From Anisus vortex (Eukaryota; Mollusca; Gastropoda; Planorbidae): a stretch of 64,000 bases of DNA. This document shows, piece by piece, positions 1 to 12,596 of this stretch. A program made the translations under genes and the position numbers. The stretch is taken from contig OX421497.1 of assembly GCA_949126835.1 (NCBI GenBank), positions 23,067,612 to 23,131,611 on the forward strand, in the 5' to 3' direction. Under the pieces are notes generated by a model. It made no database searches and was not told the DNA's origin. It saw only the letters and a list, made by a program, of their open reading frames with translations. The first letter of the stretch is position 1. Each line of letters starts with the position of its first letter.

Positions 1-1687
1 TCTCCAAGAAAAAGTGAAGTGTCCCCAAAGTATATGAAGGAACACAGTGAACCTTCAGTAGATATGGGCAATGCCAACAGGAAGAGAAGAATAGTTCGAG
101 AGCAAGAGACAGAAAGTACCAAGAGAAGGAGAGTAGACCCAAACAGAACACATACAAAAACTAAAACTGATGTGGAAAGTTGTAATAGTGCTACTCATTC
201 TGGACACAATGAAACAGGGACAAGACAACACTCACCTGACAAGCGCAACACCCATAGGTCTAAAAAGGAAATGAACAACAGAATACCTGGTGAAAGCATG
301 GCGGTGACTGGGAGTCAGGCTAGTAGGAGTACATCACTGGATCAAAGGAGCAGGAAACAACTAAATGTAAGAACCCATGAATCAAATGATGGCCAAATGA
401 ACCTTATTGGTGAGCACTACTCTCCACAAGCAGAGACAAGCCAGGAGTTAATTGGGGAAAGCAAGCAATCCAAACATATACGCCCAAAGCCTATAGCCGT
501 CAGTGCAGGTAAAGGTCGCCCTTCAAGGTCACCTGGTGTCTCTGGGCAGAGTGACAACAACCGCCTGGAACTAAGAGACCAGGAGGTATTGAGAATAAAC
601 TGTTCCTCCGTGGCACATGGTAAGCCTGCCCTTGTTTATGTTGGCTCTTTCAACATGCCAAATTTAGAACAAGTTTTTCACTTATCAAAAACAAATGGAG
701 AACTAAAAAAGCCTGATTCTGCTTCTGAGAAACAAATTCTGAATGAAAACTACAAGGAAATAGAAGCAGCTGTGCTGTCTATTTCCACCATTATGGACAC
801 AGAGTGTGGCCAGATCCAGAGTGGGCAAGCTAATGCTGCAGTTGTGCCGTGTCCAGAAACAAGCAGTAGAGTCAGCATTCCTTTTATGTTACCATCAACT
901 TGCTGTACCTTTACATCGTCCCCTATAAAAAAACACCTTCCCCCAAAGAAAAGGTTATCTTTAGAAATTATTCAAAATATACAAGATTGTGAATATAACT
1001 CTAGTAGCTTAATCCCTGGATTTAAACCACAACTTAATATAAATTACAATAATCCTGACACAGTGGTAGTAAACCAACCGCAAACTAAGAAGGTCTCTGA
1101 GCAAATAAATGATGAATTGAATATTGAACAAAATCCCATAAAGCCACAGCAACGCATCAGTAATACTGAGATTTCCACGTTGGTAAGTTTATTCTATGAA
1201 TTGACATTTACAAGTATTGATTTAAATTCAGATATTTACTTTCTTAACAATTTTTTACAATTGATTTCATTCCCTTTGATAAATTCTGCTTGCCCCACTA
1301 TAAAAAGTGTTTTCTTGCAATGTATTGTCATTACTTCCCTAGAAATGTAAACATTTGAGCTCAATTTCTACTTCTATAATTGATTACTTTAACTAGGTTG
1401 ACCCTAATGACACTGGCATTGTCCACTATCCAGTAGGCCTATCTGTATAAGTTATACTGGCAAGTTGAATTAGTCATGCAACAAAATGCCTCTTTTTTAA
1501 TAGTTTAATAATGAATTAACTTTTTAAATTGACAATTTTTTAAATCTTTGTAATACTGATTTTTTTTTTAATTGTCTATATTAAATTTTGCTTTTCTTTA
1601 TATTTATTCCAGAATTCCTCAAGTCAATCCAAGATAAATAAAGTTCTGAAAAAACTTCACAAAAAAAAGAAAAGTCAATGTAGCTAA
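1..1687 (+). CDS. Unrecognised basic, Ser/Lys-rich protein, C-terminal part (two exons, 5' end outside window)
   Basis: The reading frame is open from base 1 (S-P-R-K-S-E...) to a donor after 1182 (ACG TTG|gtaag). A second exon at 1613-1687, after ttattccag, gives a lysine-rich tail ending KKLHKKKKSQCS and a TAA stop, so about 418 residues are visible. The protein is hydrophilic and looks disordered, with basic clusters such as NRKRRIVRE and TKRRRV that resemble nuclear localisation signals. It also has a proline-directed and basic stretch (SSPIKKHLPPKKRLSLEII) that could be a CDK site plus a K-x-L cyclin-docking motif. I do not recognise the family. The motifs suggest a nuclear protein, but that is inference. 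The gene converges on NUP37. A decayed copy of residues encoded around 730-1020 lies downstream at about 2540-2745. The first exon is certainly incomplete at its left edge. Confidence 0.7.
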
Positions 1688-2539
1688 AGTGTCCTTGTAA
1701 TAGTTAATGTTGGGTAATTAAATATACTTTGTTCTGATAATTTTTACTTAAAAATATTTCTCTCAGGAAATTTGTCAAAACACTGATCGAATTTAATTTA
1801 TTATTTTATAGTGTACACAAATACGTTACATGTGAACGTGAACTGACTGTTGATATTCAGTTCAAAAAGTTATATTTATATCAAATCTAGGAAAGTAACA
1901 GTCTTAAAATGTTATTTACACTTTCAGGCTGGTTTTTCATTTTTAGGTTCAGTGGAGAAGTGCTAGACATTTTTTTTTTACTTGTCTGGCCAGATTGTAC
2001 AGGGAAGACTGTTAACCAGCACAATACCAAGTCTACGAATGGTTGCCAATTATTTATGTACTAGACATTGAACCTCTCATCCTTATACTCTCTTTGACAA
2101 TCTTTTCCCTAAACCTTTGCTTTGTTTGCACTTGTTTGAGAACCCAAGAGTCTGTGTAAAAATTAAATCCTTGAAAATGCTTTGGGATAGCAAAGTTATT
2201 TTTATCTTTGTTCATTTGCAAACATGTTTTAGTTTAAGATTTATATAGGTAATTGTTGACTAACAATATTTAAGTTTGACAAAAGCTTAAACTTAATGAT
2301 TTGATCCTGTGTTCATTTACCCTTAATGCATGTATGAAGCCCCTTTTGGTTTCTGATTATATTAAAATGTTACTATTGGTGTGTTATATTTTTTCTCTAT
2401 TAAAATTGATGTAAAAGTAAAAGAAAAATGAAAGTATGAGTTCACAATTTTGTGAGTTTTTTTATTTTAATGTAAATATTTTTCTTTTTTGCATCACCTA
2501 GATGTGCATAAATCTGTTGGGACTAAAATATACAATAAT

Positions 2540-2745
2540 TACTTTAAGAAATTCTTAATGAAAACTCCAAAGAAGTGCAAGCAACTGTGCTATCTATTTC
2601 TACTTTTGACCATCCAAAATGGTCAAGCTTAATGCAGCTAATGTGCCTTGTTCAGAATCAAACAGAATAGGGTTAGATAAATCCATCAAGAAAAACTCGT
2701 GCTAGTGACTTTTTACAACTGTTTTAATTATAACTCTTGAATTAA
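2540..2745 (+). pseudogene. Decayed partial duplicate of the upstream gene's exon
   Basis: Bases from about 2547 (gaaattcttaatgaaaac, then a segment reading ...actgtgctatctatttct) align by eye with 735-790 of the upstream exon. The match continues through a copy of the 825-885 segment (ggtcaagcttaatgcag versus gggcaagctaatgctgcag; tgccttgttcagaatcaaac versus tgccgtgtccagaaacaagc) and more weakly to about 2745. The frame is broken by small indels and stops, so it is not expressed protein. It could be an old tandem duplication or a former extra exon. Confidence 0.6.
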
Positions 2746-2789
2746 ACCGAACAAACAGTTCCAACAATGATGGCATTAATTTGTTTTCT

Positions 2790-5700
2790 TTAAATGGATT
2801 CAATTGACCAAATGTGTACAGCTTTATCTCCTCCAACAGCAACAATAGGAAGATGTCGATGCCAAGACAGTCCATAGGAAGTTTTTAAATTTGCATTGAC
2901 ATGAAGCTGAAAAGACAAACATTTTTTTTTTAAACTACTGTATTCATAAAATCTGTAGGAATATAAATTATGGTAAAAAAAACAATATTTTACCAATGTG
3001 TTTCTTGAAATATAACTATTTATAATAATATCCATTCTCAAGTTCATTCATTGTAAGCACACATTAATAAATATGATAAGTACAACTGTACAACAATACA
3101 TTTATACAATAATAAAAAGATAATGTGATATGATGTCCTCAATCTCGGTTTACACTATATTCATTAAACTTCTTCAATTTTATCTATATCCATTTCCATA
3201 TATATATTCTATCATGACATCTGGACAAATATTACACATAATGGATTCAGTGGTTATGGTTTTTCATGAACAAACACTGTAACATAATTCTAATAGAATA
3301 CTCTTTTTACTTTTATTATGTATTTAATACAAGAAAAAGTCCAAATATAAGTCTTATATACAAATCTATAAAAAAAAATGTCAGGCTCAAAACAGCTGGA
3401 GTGACACAAGTACAATGCCCAAAATCTCACTTTACAACTTCAAAACACAACTCATACATCCATGTCATGCCTTTTTAAAATGTCTTTCATGTTTATTTTG
3501 TGGGTTCAATTTCTGGTCAAATGACCTTACAGTAAAGTATCTAAAATTGCCTATTTAGCACTTGACATGATTAGTCTGCTAAATGAATATCCCAACCAAT
3601 ACAAAAACAATAAATTTGTGTAGCTACTGTTGTTCTAAATCATTTCAACAGTTACTGTTTTTTTTTACTCAAACAAAATAATAATTTGGATATATACTTA
3701 CTTGTTGATGTCTTGCATTAAATACTTTGAATTGATGTCCTGGCCTTCCACAAGTTGCCAGTAAGGATTCGTGACACCGTGACCACTGAAAGCGCACTGC
3801 TCCTTCACTATGAGCTTGGCGTTTCTCTATAGGCAGGCTGAATAAAATAGAGAAATTCCAGTAAAATCTGTATATGATAAATAAATACTAACATTATCAG
3901 TTAAATAACACAACTGACCAGGACAAAGATGTATTAAAAGCCATCCACTCAGAGCCAGACACTGCACCAACAAACAAGCTATTGTGTCTTGACCAGTCAG
4001 CTGACATTAAAGGTCCTTGACCACAGCTGAGACTGAAAATTAGCTGCTGATTGTGGAGAGAGAAAAATTTGATGGTCCCATCTTTTTGAGCCACCATCAG
4101 CTGAAAATACAAACACACCATTATTGCTTGTCAGAACATAACTACAGGATGTTTATTCCTTATACTCATAAGTATTAACATGCTTGGCATTGTGCAACAT
4201 CCAGATTTTTAATTTTCAAAAAGTTTAAATCAAATTGAAATCATTTTCCAATAGGAACAATTTATTTTTCTCCAGTACTGAGATTCTTGTGAACGCTGCA
4301 TCAGGCAACGTATGGATTGAATTTGTCTCAAATGAATACTTACTTTTTACTGAAACTGTGAAACTCTACAAAAAAGAATTCTAGTCTTTCTTTAGTTAGC
4401 CTTTTAAAATTCCATCACAGTGAATAATAATGATATAGAATAAATGCTTTTACTTTTACAAAGAAAAATGAAATTTGTAACAAAGACTTAAGTCATGAAA
4501 TTTAATACTGATACAAGTATCAAAGTACAATACCTTAAAAGGTTCATCAGCATGCCAACATACTGAGACACCAGGGGATGTTAAATGAAAAATGGACTCC
4601 TGTTGAGGTTGTGTGTACATATTAGACCAAATGCGACATGTGAAATCATCACCAGTGCTAGCTAGCAGACTTCCATTGTCTGGATTAAAAGTGATAGCAT
4701 TCACAAATCCTGTATGACCTTGAAGTATCTAGTTGTTTTTTTTTAAAGAGAATACATACAAGTGTGCTATTACCATAAAAAATGTATATTGCTTTACAAA
4801 AAAATGTTATATTACAACTTATATTGTACAAACTGAGTATAACTCCAAAATCAAAATGTATTCAAATTATCCAAAAATTTTACTTTGTAAACCTTTTGTT
4901 TATCAAATATAAAATGCAGAATTGAGGAGGTTAAAAGAGCAAAGAGAATAGCATTGCTAGCCATGATTAAGTACCGGTACTTACTGTCAGTGAGTTGGAA
5001 GAACTCATGTCTGTAGAGTATATTTTCAGAGTCTTGTCATCAAAAGCAGCTGCAAAACTGTAACAAGGATAACAACAAAAACATAAATAACAATGGCAGG
5101 CCTAGTACAGACAAAATGAAGTATTTTTTGCCTAGCTAATATCCTAGAAACTAAAGAGAAATACAAGTGCATAGCCTCATGTGTACATATCTATAGGAAG
5201 TAAAACTATTTCTTTTTAGATCTCCGAGCTTGTGAAGCAGAGTTTAATACAAGTATCCAAGGCCCATAGTATACATAAAGTTATGTTGGGAAGAACAAGA
5301 ACACATATCCACGCACTTATAGTCTCTCCACCTGATATGGGGTCCCTAACTAACAAAAGCAGGGAAGAACTTCAGAGTGGTTAAATGAATAAATCCTGCC
5401 TTCAAAATGGTGCTCTGCTAAAAAGAAGCTACGCACAATAAGACAAGTAAAGATAGAAATAAATTCTTCTTCATCACTAAATTGTATAGTTGCTGTTGAT
5501 TTAGCTACAGAGAATGTGCTTTTAATTGCCATTTTGAAAGTCTCTGACTCTGGTTCTGTTCCTGGTAGCCAGAACCTAGCCTTATGATCAATCACTATTT
5601 AACCTAAGTACAATGTAATACATACGCAAGTTTTTTCGGTACAACATTTAATGATGACTCTGGACTCCATGCAATGGCAAGACAATAGCTTTTGCTCATA

Positions 5701-8401
5701 AATTCCCGCAACAGTGTGTACTCAATGCCGTTTGTAATTTCTGCATCTTCTTCCTAGATGATAGAGATACCGGTACATTTTTTAAAGTTTTAAAATGTGT
5801 CTGTAAAGTAAAGCAAAAAGACAAGTAATGCAGGTCTAAAAAGTGATACAAGTTAACTAGTCTAGTATTAGTTAAAACAGTACTAGTAGTAACTACATGT
5901 AGGCCTAACATGATCATCAGATATCAGATATGATAATCTTTTAACTTTGGCTATGATACATTGCTTTTTTTCATTGAGTGATGGCATTATTCATTATTTG
6001 CATTGGACTAGCTAATGGCTATCCATAGTAATATTATGTACAAAAAAAACCATCATATTTTCAAACCCACATCCCACCTATTGCACCACATACATTTTTA
6101 GGACATCCCCCATATGCTAAAGTACAAATTAGCTTCTCACCCCCCCCCCTATTCGCTCCAAATTTTTTTTAAAGCTACAATTACAAGGTTGTTTTTTTTT
6201 TAATTTCTACCGATATTTAGGTAATTTAATATTACTATTGTGTTTGCTCATTTGAAGCATGTTCCGCTGGCGTACTGAAGGCCCCAGGTTCGAATCCTGG
6301 TGCAGGCTAGGATTTTTTTCCCGGGTCTGGAGGGTGTCCCTGAGTCTACCCAGCTCTAATGGTTACCTGACCTTAGTTGGGGTAAAGTAAAGGCGGCTGT
6401 GCATAGTGCTGGCCACACAATCACCTAGTATGCCGTGGCCATGGAAACTGGTGAATACTGCTTCACCGGCCCTATGGATCAATTTGGTCCAACGGGATAC
6501 TTTACTTTACTCATGTTGAAAAATGTATTAAAATATAAATATACGGTAATACAATTAAAAAAATCAAATTTTAATGTCTTGAGCCTAGGGTTGCCAAATA
6601 CACAATTTCTTAATAGTTGCAAATAAACCAAACAAAAAAGGTCTTTTTGAAAGTTAAATATACCGTACTTAAAATGTTTTTGAAATGCCAAAAAAAAATT
6701 GTTGTTTAATAAAACTGTAAATTTTACAATTATATCATTATAATCTTTATTAATTACACAACATCAACATATTTCTCTGACTTGACAAACATTTTGCAGA
6801 AGATCCTCGTAACTTGTAAGCAATTACTATTAGCCTACATAGCCCTAGGCTATGCTGCTAGTATCATTTAGTATGCATAGGCCTAAACATTTTAAGATTC
6901 TTCAAATTGTGCTACAAATTGTGCTACAGAGTCAACTACGAGTCTGTTCCTTTCTTTTGTCCATTGAGCTATTGAGAATTAATTAAGGAGAACACTTTTT
7001 CCACAGACTACGAGTCTGTTCCATGGCATGGCCATTGTTATTGCGTAGACTCGGCCAAATACGACCCTATTTGTCCAATGATTCTGCAAAGACACTGGCA
7101 GTCGCTCTGATACTTTCGCGTATCGACTATTGTAACGCCCTGCTAGCCGGCCTTCCCGAGGACAAAATCGCCAGGCTACAGCGAATACAGAACAGTACTG
7201 CGCGTTTGGTTATGTGCAGGTCTAAAAGAGACTCTGGAACTGCCCTTCTATGCTCGCTCCACTGGCTCCCCGTGAAAGCCAGAATTGAGTATAAAGTGGC
7301 GCTACTTTGCCATCAGTGCATTTTTAACAACAAGTTTCCGTCCTATCTCAAGGCACTAATCACACCTTATGTCCCGCAAAGAACACTTCGTTCTGCAAAC
7401 TCATCGCTTCTGGAAGAGCCCCGTTTCTCTCTGACGACCGTTGGCCTTAGAGCCTTCTCAGTATCCGGTCCGAAGGTGTGGAATCAACTTCCCATTCAAC
7501 TGAGGCGAACAAGCTCTACTGTTACTTTCAAACAGAATTTAAAAACTCATTATTTCAATATTTACCTTAGATAAAATTTAACATGCTTTAGAAACTTACT
7601 GTCTTATTTATGAAATGGGTCGGTTAATACTACATTTATTTGTTTTGTCTTTTTTAATCATCAATTTAGCTCTGTCACCTGGCCTAGGGTAATATCCGTA
7701 TTCTTAGTTGTATGTTAAACGCGCTCTGAGCTTACATTATGTTTGTTGGCAGCGCTATACAAGTATTATTATTGAATTGGTCATATATCATAATATTGTG
7801 TCCAATGATTGGTCAGGTATAGAAGAAAAAAAATCACAGATCATAGATTTCTTAATTTTAAGTAGGGCAATGCCACGGCTATGCCTATGTAGGCCTATGC
7901 GGCCCTATTCCTATCATATCATGTTTATGCCTCTATGCTGTATGATGTATTATTATGCCTAACTCTGAAAACCAACTATCATTTCAATTTGTCATTGAGA
8001 CTCATTGGCTTTTATTTTAAGCAACTTTGATTTGAATAAATCAACTTTACAGCTCATGAAAATCTAATACTAATACTAATATAAATATACTAATAAAAAT
8101 AATAGTAATAGATAGTCTAGATCTATCATCTAGTCTAGTCTTTAAAACAAACTGATATTTCTTTTCTTGAACAAAAATATATTAGTTGTATTCTAGTAAT
8201 AGTATAGTATAAGATAATAAGTATAAGGCTATAACAATAATAAGGAAGGTGACTTACCGAAAATTTACAGGAGTAAACAGATATTCCTGAAGAAGTTCCC
8301 ACTGCTAAAAGTTGGCTTGACCATTCGAAAGGCGAAAATTCGACGCTGACAACTTCGTGTGAGACTGGTATAGTATAGGTTGCACCAAAGTTTTTATTCA
8401 T
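2790..8401 (-). CDS. NUP37: Nucleoporin Nup37 (WD-repeat), complete, 7 exons
   Basis: Nup37 is a WD-repeat beta-propeller subunit of the Nup107-160 (Y) complex of the nuclear pore scaffold. Exons in transcript order: 8258-8401, 5626-5753, 4985-5057, 4534-4728, 3919-4100, 3702-3837, 2790-2906. All junctions are GT...AG and phases agree, giving about 324 residues; human NUP37 is 326. Recognisable blocks are YTIPVSHEVVSVEFSPFEWS near the N-terminus, SLLASTGDDFTCRIW (GD...CRIW WD signature), SPGVSVCWHADEPFK, LMVAQKDGTIKFF, GPLMSADWSRHN and the C-terminal LSWHRHLPIVAVGGDK, each in the same order as in vertebrate NUP37. The ATG at 8401 begins a protein of the expected length. Intron 1 holds a SINE and a LINE fragment in the opposite orientation. 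The gene is head to head with PPIL6. Confidence 0.95.
6238..6512 (+). repeat. tRNA-derived SINE (family A), near full length
   Basis: The head has a pol III B-box-like ggttcgaatcc (about 6288) preceded by a tRNA-like 5' arm. The body reads gggtctggagggtgtccctgagtctaccc and the element ends in tactttactttact. The same body recurs at 12029, 31737, 34777, 35448, 39757, 52245 and 54473 in this window. It lies in NUP37 intron 1, antisense to that gene. Confidence 0.85.
7010..7775 (+). mobile_element. 5'-truncated non-LTR retrotransposon (L2/CR1-like), reverse transcriptase C-terminus
   Basis: An open frame at about 7023-7574 encodes about 183 residues with the hallmark end of L2/CR1-group reverse transcriptase ORFs: LSRIDYCNALLAGLP, RLQRIQNSTARLV, LLCSLHWLPVKARIEYK, TLRSANSSLL, VWNQLPIQLR and FKQNLKTHYF. 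The catalytic palm motif is absent, so the copy is 5'-truncated and not autonomous. The 3' end is gcgctatacaagtattatta, a short ATT microsatellite tail typical of these LINEs. The frame is intact over this span, suggesting a fairly young insertion. It lies inside NUP37 intron 1 in antisense orientation. Confidence 0.88.
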
Positions 8402-8884
8402 TTTTTTTTAAAGTTAGGTAATATACTTACAGTATTTACTATTAGACTAATAATATATAACCTATGATCTATACGTTAGGCCTTAGATAAAGGCAGACGA
8501 CATTTGTTACCGGTAATCTAAGTCTACCATTCAAATCAGTGCGGTCAATGTAAAAGTAAATGTAACAGTAACAAATTTCCCGGAACGGAATACACAGGAT
8601 AAGGATATATGAGTCTAACAATCGAAACTAACCAACTCCGCTTGCATAGTCACAATCGTAGTAACTAATTTAAATGTAATAAAAATCAATCATTTGTCAT
8701 TTACATAGTCGTACTGTACATAGTAGTGCATCGCTTTTTTAAAAATAAGATCTTTAATTCTATTTTGAATGCAGGCACTATGGGTAAATTTTGTTCATTA
8801 TTAATTATAAAAAGATGAATTCGCACTTTTCGGTCTCTACATCTTTGAGCCATTTCCTGTTTACGTTTCCATGGATTATATGAA
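8402..8884. promoter_or_regulatory. Candidate bidirectional promoter between NUP37 and PPIL6
   Basis: Only 483 bp separate the divergent start codons of NUP37 (8401, minus) and PPIL6 (8885, plus), so both transcription starts should lie here. The stretch has no coding potential, and I see no convincing TATA box placement. An upstream ATG at about 8870 opens a short frame overlapping the PPIL6 start. The promoter role is inferred from gene geometry only. Confidence 0.5.
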
Positions 8885-11800
8885 ATGGCTACTAGAGTTT
8901 TTAAAATTGCTCTTTACGGGCTTATAAATGAAGTTAATTTTATAAAAGCCAAGACATGCGTTGAGGTGAACTTGTGTGGATTAATATTTATCCTATAGGC
9001 TTAATTGTTATAATTCACGGGCTTATAGTATGTAGTATTATAGTCAATACTAATAGTATAAGTATAATAACAAATAAGGCTGGCTGTTCAATTGTAATTG
9101 TAAAATTCTTTATTTTTATTTGGTAGGCCTATAATTTAGGAGGCTAATACTATACTAATATTATTTAATATATATTTATACACATATACTCATATATAAT
9201 ATACTCATAGCACCATAATATTAAGTAATACCCGGTAACCTATATTCTTCTTTTTTTTTTGTTTTTGTCTTTATTTTTTACTACTTTTAGGCTCAAATTG
9301 TCTATGATTATTGTTGATTTAAATTTATGAAATGTAGCCGGCTAAAACTAAATATGAGTAAATGTTCAATTTTGGCAATAACTTTTCATTTCTTTTGTAA
9401 AATAAAAAAATTAATCATTGAATAATAAATTCAACTTCCAGGATCTTCATAGAAAACGTCCAGAATTATTCCCAAATCCTGTCATTCTTGGTATGCTACA
9501 ATGTGATTGGGACATTTTTATTGAAAATAAAAGAAAGGTAGGCCTATACATTTTTTTTTTCATGGTAAAAACCTTAGGATTGTAATATGAAATGGTTTCT
9601 AAAAGTGTTGTCTCAACCAGCATTTCCCAAATTTGAGGGTTTATAGATAATAGCATTCTTTGTCATAATTAATATACCCGTATGTTGTAATCAAAAGATA
9701 GTTGAGAATATCTGTAAAAAATACTTCAAAATATAATCTTTGCTTTTTATTCACTTCAACGTTTTATAACCAAATAGGAGTTGCGTGGTGAGGCTTGGGG
9801 ATTCAGTGACAAGGCTATTGCATTTGTTAATGGTTCACTCATTGGTGGTCCTGATGACTTCATCACATGGGCAGAAGACAATCACAACTATGAAGAATTT
9901 CGGCCAGAGCCTTTGTACTTCACCCTGACTGAAGAAGCTTACAAAAAGAAATTGAATTCCCAAGGACATGATCATGTATTTATGGATATTGCCATTAATG
10001 GAGAATTCATTGGAGGATTAGTTATTGAGGTTTGAGACCAAAATTCTTTTTTTAAATATACAAGTTTTTAATTGGTCTCTTAAGTTGTTTTTTAAAATTC
10101 ATAAGTTTCTAAATTCACTAGATTTCTTTTTTTTTTTTCATTTTCAGTTATTTTCTGACATAGTTCCAAAAACTTGTGCCAATTTCTTACTCTTATGTTC
10201 TGGTGAAAAAGAAGAATCAATAGAGACTGGATATAAGTTGTGCTATGAAAATTCAATCTTTCACAGAATTGTCAAAAATGGATGGATTCAAGGAGGAGGT
10301 TTTGTAATATTAATTAAACTTTAATTTTACCATGAATGCCTTGAAGTTAAAGTAGTAAAACTACAGTGTGTGTTTTATTTATTAATTTTCTATGCTGGTA
10401 AATGAATAGCTTTTCATTATCTATAGATATTTATCATGGAAGAGGAAATGGTGGAGAATCTGTGTTTGGACCAGTCTTTGAAGGTATGATATTTAAAAAA
10501 AGACAATGTATGTTGACAATGCTATCAAATAATTAGTTCTAAACGTGAAAATAACTTTTTAATGCATTTGAAAACAATATACAAAATAGAGATTAGTCAA
10601 AATTTTCATTTAATAAAAAACATGGCCGATTGCACAAATATGAAACCTGAAAGTGTGGTCTTCTTTTATCTTCATTTAAATTAAAGAAAAAAAAAATAAA
10701 TTGCACACCATTGACAGCTTTTTGTCTAAATAATTTGGAATAACTCCACAAGTCTTATTGTCTAAATGGGATATTTTAAATTGTTTCATGTGGTAGTTTT
10801 GAAATGTTTGTCCATAATACATAACATATGTGGTTTCATTTTTTTGTTTGTAGGGGTGGAAGGTAAGGGGAAGGTTTTAACCTTTAAAGGGAAACAACTT
10901 TCATTAATTTAAGCAATCCAACAAGAAAAAATAACACTTGTGCAGGTCTTTTATAATTTATGAAGGAGAGAATACTTGTTCAGTACTAAAATCAAGAGCA
11001 TAAAAGTATTGTATAAAATAGCAGTAAACTAGTAAATTGTTTAAAGATGATACTATATTATGAAGAAAAGAAACTGTTTTGAGTTGTACTTTAGTAATAA
11101 AAACATGTGTGAATTACTGCCCTTTATTATGAACTAGTAACCATATTCATTCTTCTTTCTTTGTTATGATTGTTTGTTGCCCTTAATTAAATTCTTGGAA
11201 GGAGTTTTATTCTCCAATCTTTTCTAAACAGTTGAGATCTGTTGATGAGTTGAGAACTCACGGAATCCTGCTTTATCACCACCTTTTCCACAGGTCTATC
11301 TGCAGTTTCATTCTTCCAAACAGCCCTAGAGTTATGCTGATAAACCACTACCACCTTTCAAACATTGGGCATTCTCTTTATTACATTTACTTTCCAGTGA
11401 CATATTATACCACTGCCACTATCATAGGGTTTTTATGTCTGATATTCTATCAAGCACTTCACCATGTGGTGCAAGGAGTAGGCTCACCTGATAAGGTAAC
11501 AGGGAAATAAAATACCAGGTACAGATCAAAATCAGATGCTACTGCCTTGCAGAAAGTCAATGGATCCACAATAGCTAGGAAACCCAACCAGACACAGAGA
11601 CTTTCAGAGAGCATTTAAGGAGTATGTCAACTGCCCTCCACTTATTCTAGAAGCTGTTCACAATGCTGCCAACCCAGCTACATAAAAAAATATAAACATT
11701 ATTATTTTAAAGCTACAGTACACTGTTAAAAACTTTTATGCTTTGAAAATTATATTTAGTTGTTAGTAATTGAATTCATTTAATATATTAATTCTACAAT

Positions 11801-12596
11801 GTATTATATTTACAGATGAAAATTTTATAATTAAACACAATGAGCGTGGCATTGTGGGAATGGCAAACAAAGGACGCCACACTAATGGGTCTCAGTTTTA
11901 CATCACCCTACAACCTTGTCCTTGGATGGATACAAAATATGTAGCTTTTGGGTAAGTGAAAAAATTATTTGTAAGCCTATAATGTTAAAAATATTATACA
12001 AGAGTTGTAACAGTAACAGCAGTAGGTCTTTCATACCATGTTGGTCCATTGGGCTAGTTAAACAGCGTACACAAGTTTCCATGGCCATATCTTAAAAGAA
12101 AATTTTATGGCCAGCACAATGCCCAGCCACCTTTACTCTCCGCCAGTGTCAGGTATTCATTAGAGCTGGGTAGACTGATTATTCAGGGGGGGGGGGGGAG
12201 CCTGAATATGACATGTCAGTCTGAACATGCTACGACTAGACTCCTTATGTCCCATAATAATAATACATTTGTAAAGTAGCTAATTTTAAAGTGTATGTCA
12301 GTTAAAACAAAATTTATGGAAAAAGCAATCCATACATCCTGCAATACTTGATGAAAATATAATAATATATTGGAGCAATAACAATAAAAATTAACCAAAA
12401 AAAATGAATCATATAACTTTAACTGTGTAACTTGTGGAACTTTTTTTTATCCACATTGTATATTCTTATTTTGTTTAGGAAAGTAATAGAAGGAACAGAA
12501 GTTCTCAAGAAAATGGAGGAACAGGAAACTATGAACGAACGTCCCAATGCTGAAATAAAAATAATCAAATGTGGAGTTATTCATTATGAATTTTAA
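8885..12596 (+). CDS. PPIL6: Peptidyl-prolyl cis-trans isomerase-like 6 (cyclophilin-like), complete, 7 exons
   Basis: Exons: 8885-8965, 9442-9537, 9778-10029, 10148-10298, 10427-10483, 11816-11951, 12479-12596; phases agree and give about 296 residues (human PPIL6 is 311). The first about 120 residues are the PPIL6-specific N-terminal region (FKIALYGLINEVNF; LRGEAWGFSDKAIAFVNG). The cyclophilin-like domain then runs from about residue 125 to the end: FSDIVPKTCANF, NSIFHRIVKNGWIQGGDI, GIVGMANKGRHTNGSQFYI, YVAFGKVIEGTEVL. Compared with cyclophilin A the active-site Arg (FHR) and Gln (IQGG) are present. The Phe-Met pair after Pro-Gly is replaced by Gly-Trp and the His near the C-terminal loop is Tyr, so strong isomerase activity is doubtful. 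An AATAAA lies at 12608, close to the stop, and another at 13331. Confidence 0.95.
10484..11815 (+). other. PPIL6 intron 5, 1.3 kb, probable decayed insertion
   Basis: The middle of this intron (about 10850-11690) is less AT-rich than the rest and contains an open but unrecognised stretch at 11232-11510. Nothing in it resembles a known protein. It may be a decayed repeat; I cannot name it. Confidence 0.3.
12029..12200 (-). repeat. SINE family A, truncated copy
   Basis: The minus-strand copy shares accatgttggtccattgggc, the catggcca...ggccagcacaatgcccagcc block and the gagctgggtagact block with the other family A copies. It ends in a G12 run at about 12187. It lies in PPIL6 intron 6. Confidence 0.75.

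Noticed and set aside
1..1687. Identity as PARPBP because it adjoins NUP37
   Set aside because: In human the two genes are divergent, whereas this gene converges on NUP37, and I cannot see PARPBP motifs in the visible part.
5350..5595. Minus-strand 81-codon open frame in NUP37 intron 2
   Set aside because: It is not needed for the NUP37 frame, which splices 5626 directly to 5057 in phase, and it resembles no known protein.
7023..7574. 183-codon frame as a host gene
   Set aside because: The motifs are those of an L2/CR1-type reverse transcriptase C-terminus, so it is annotated as a LINE fragment.
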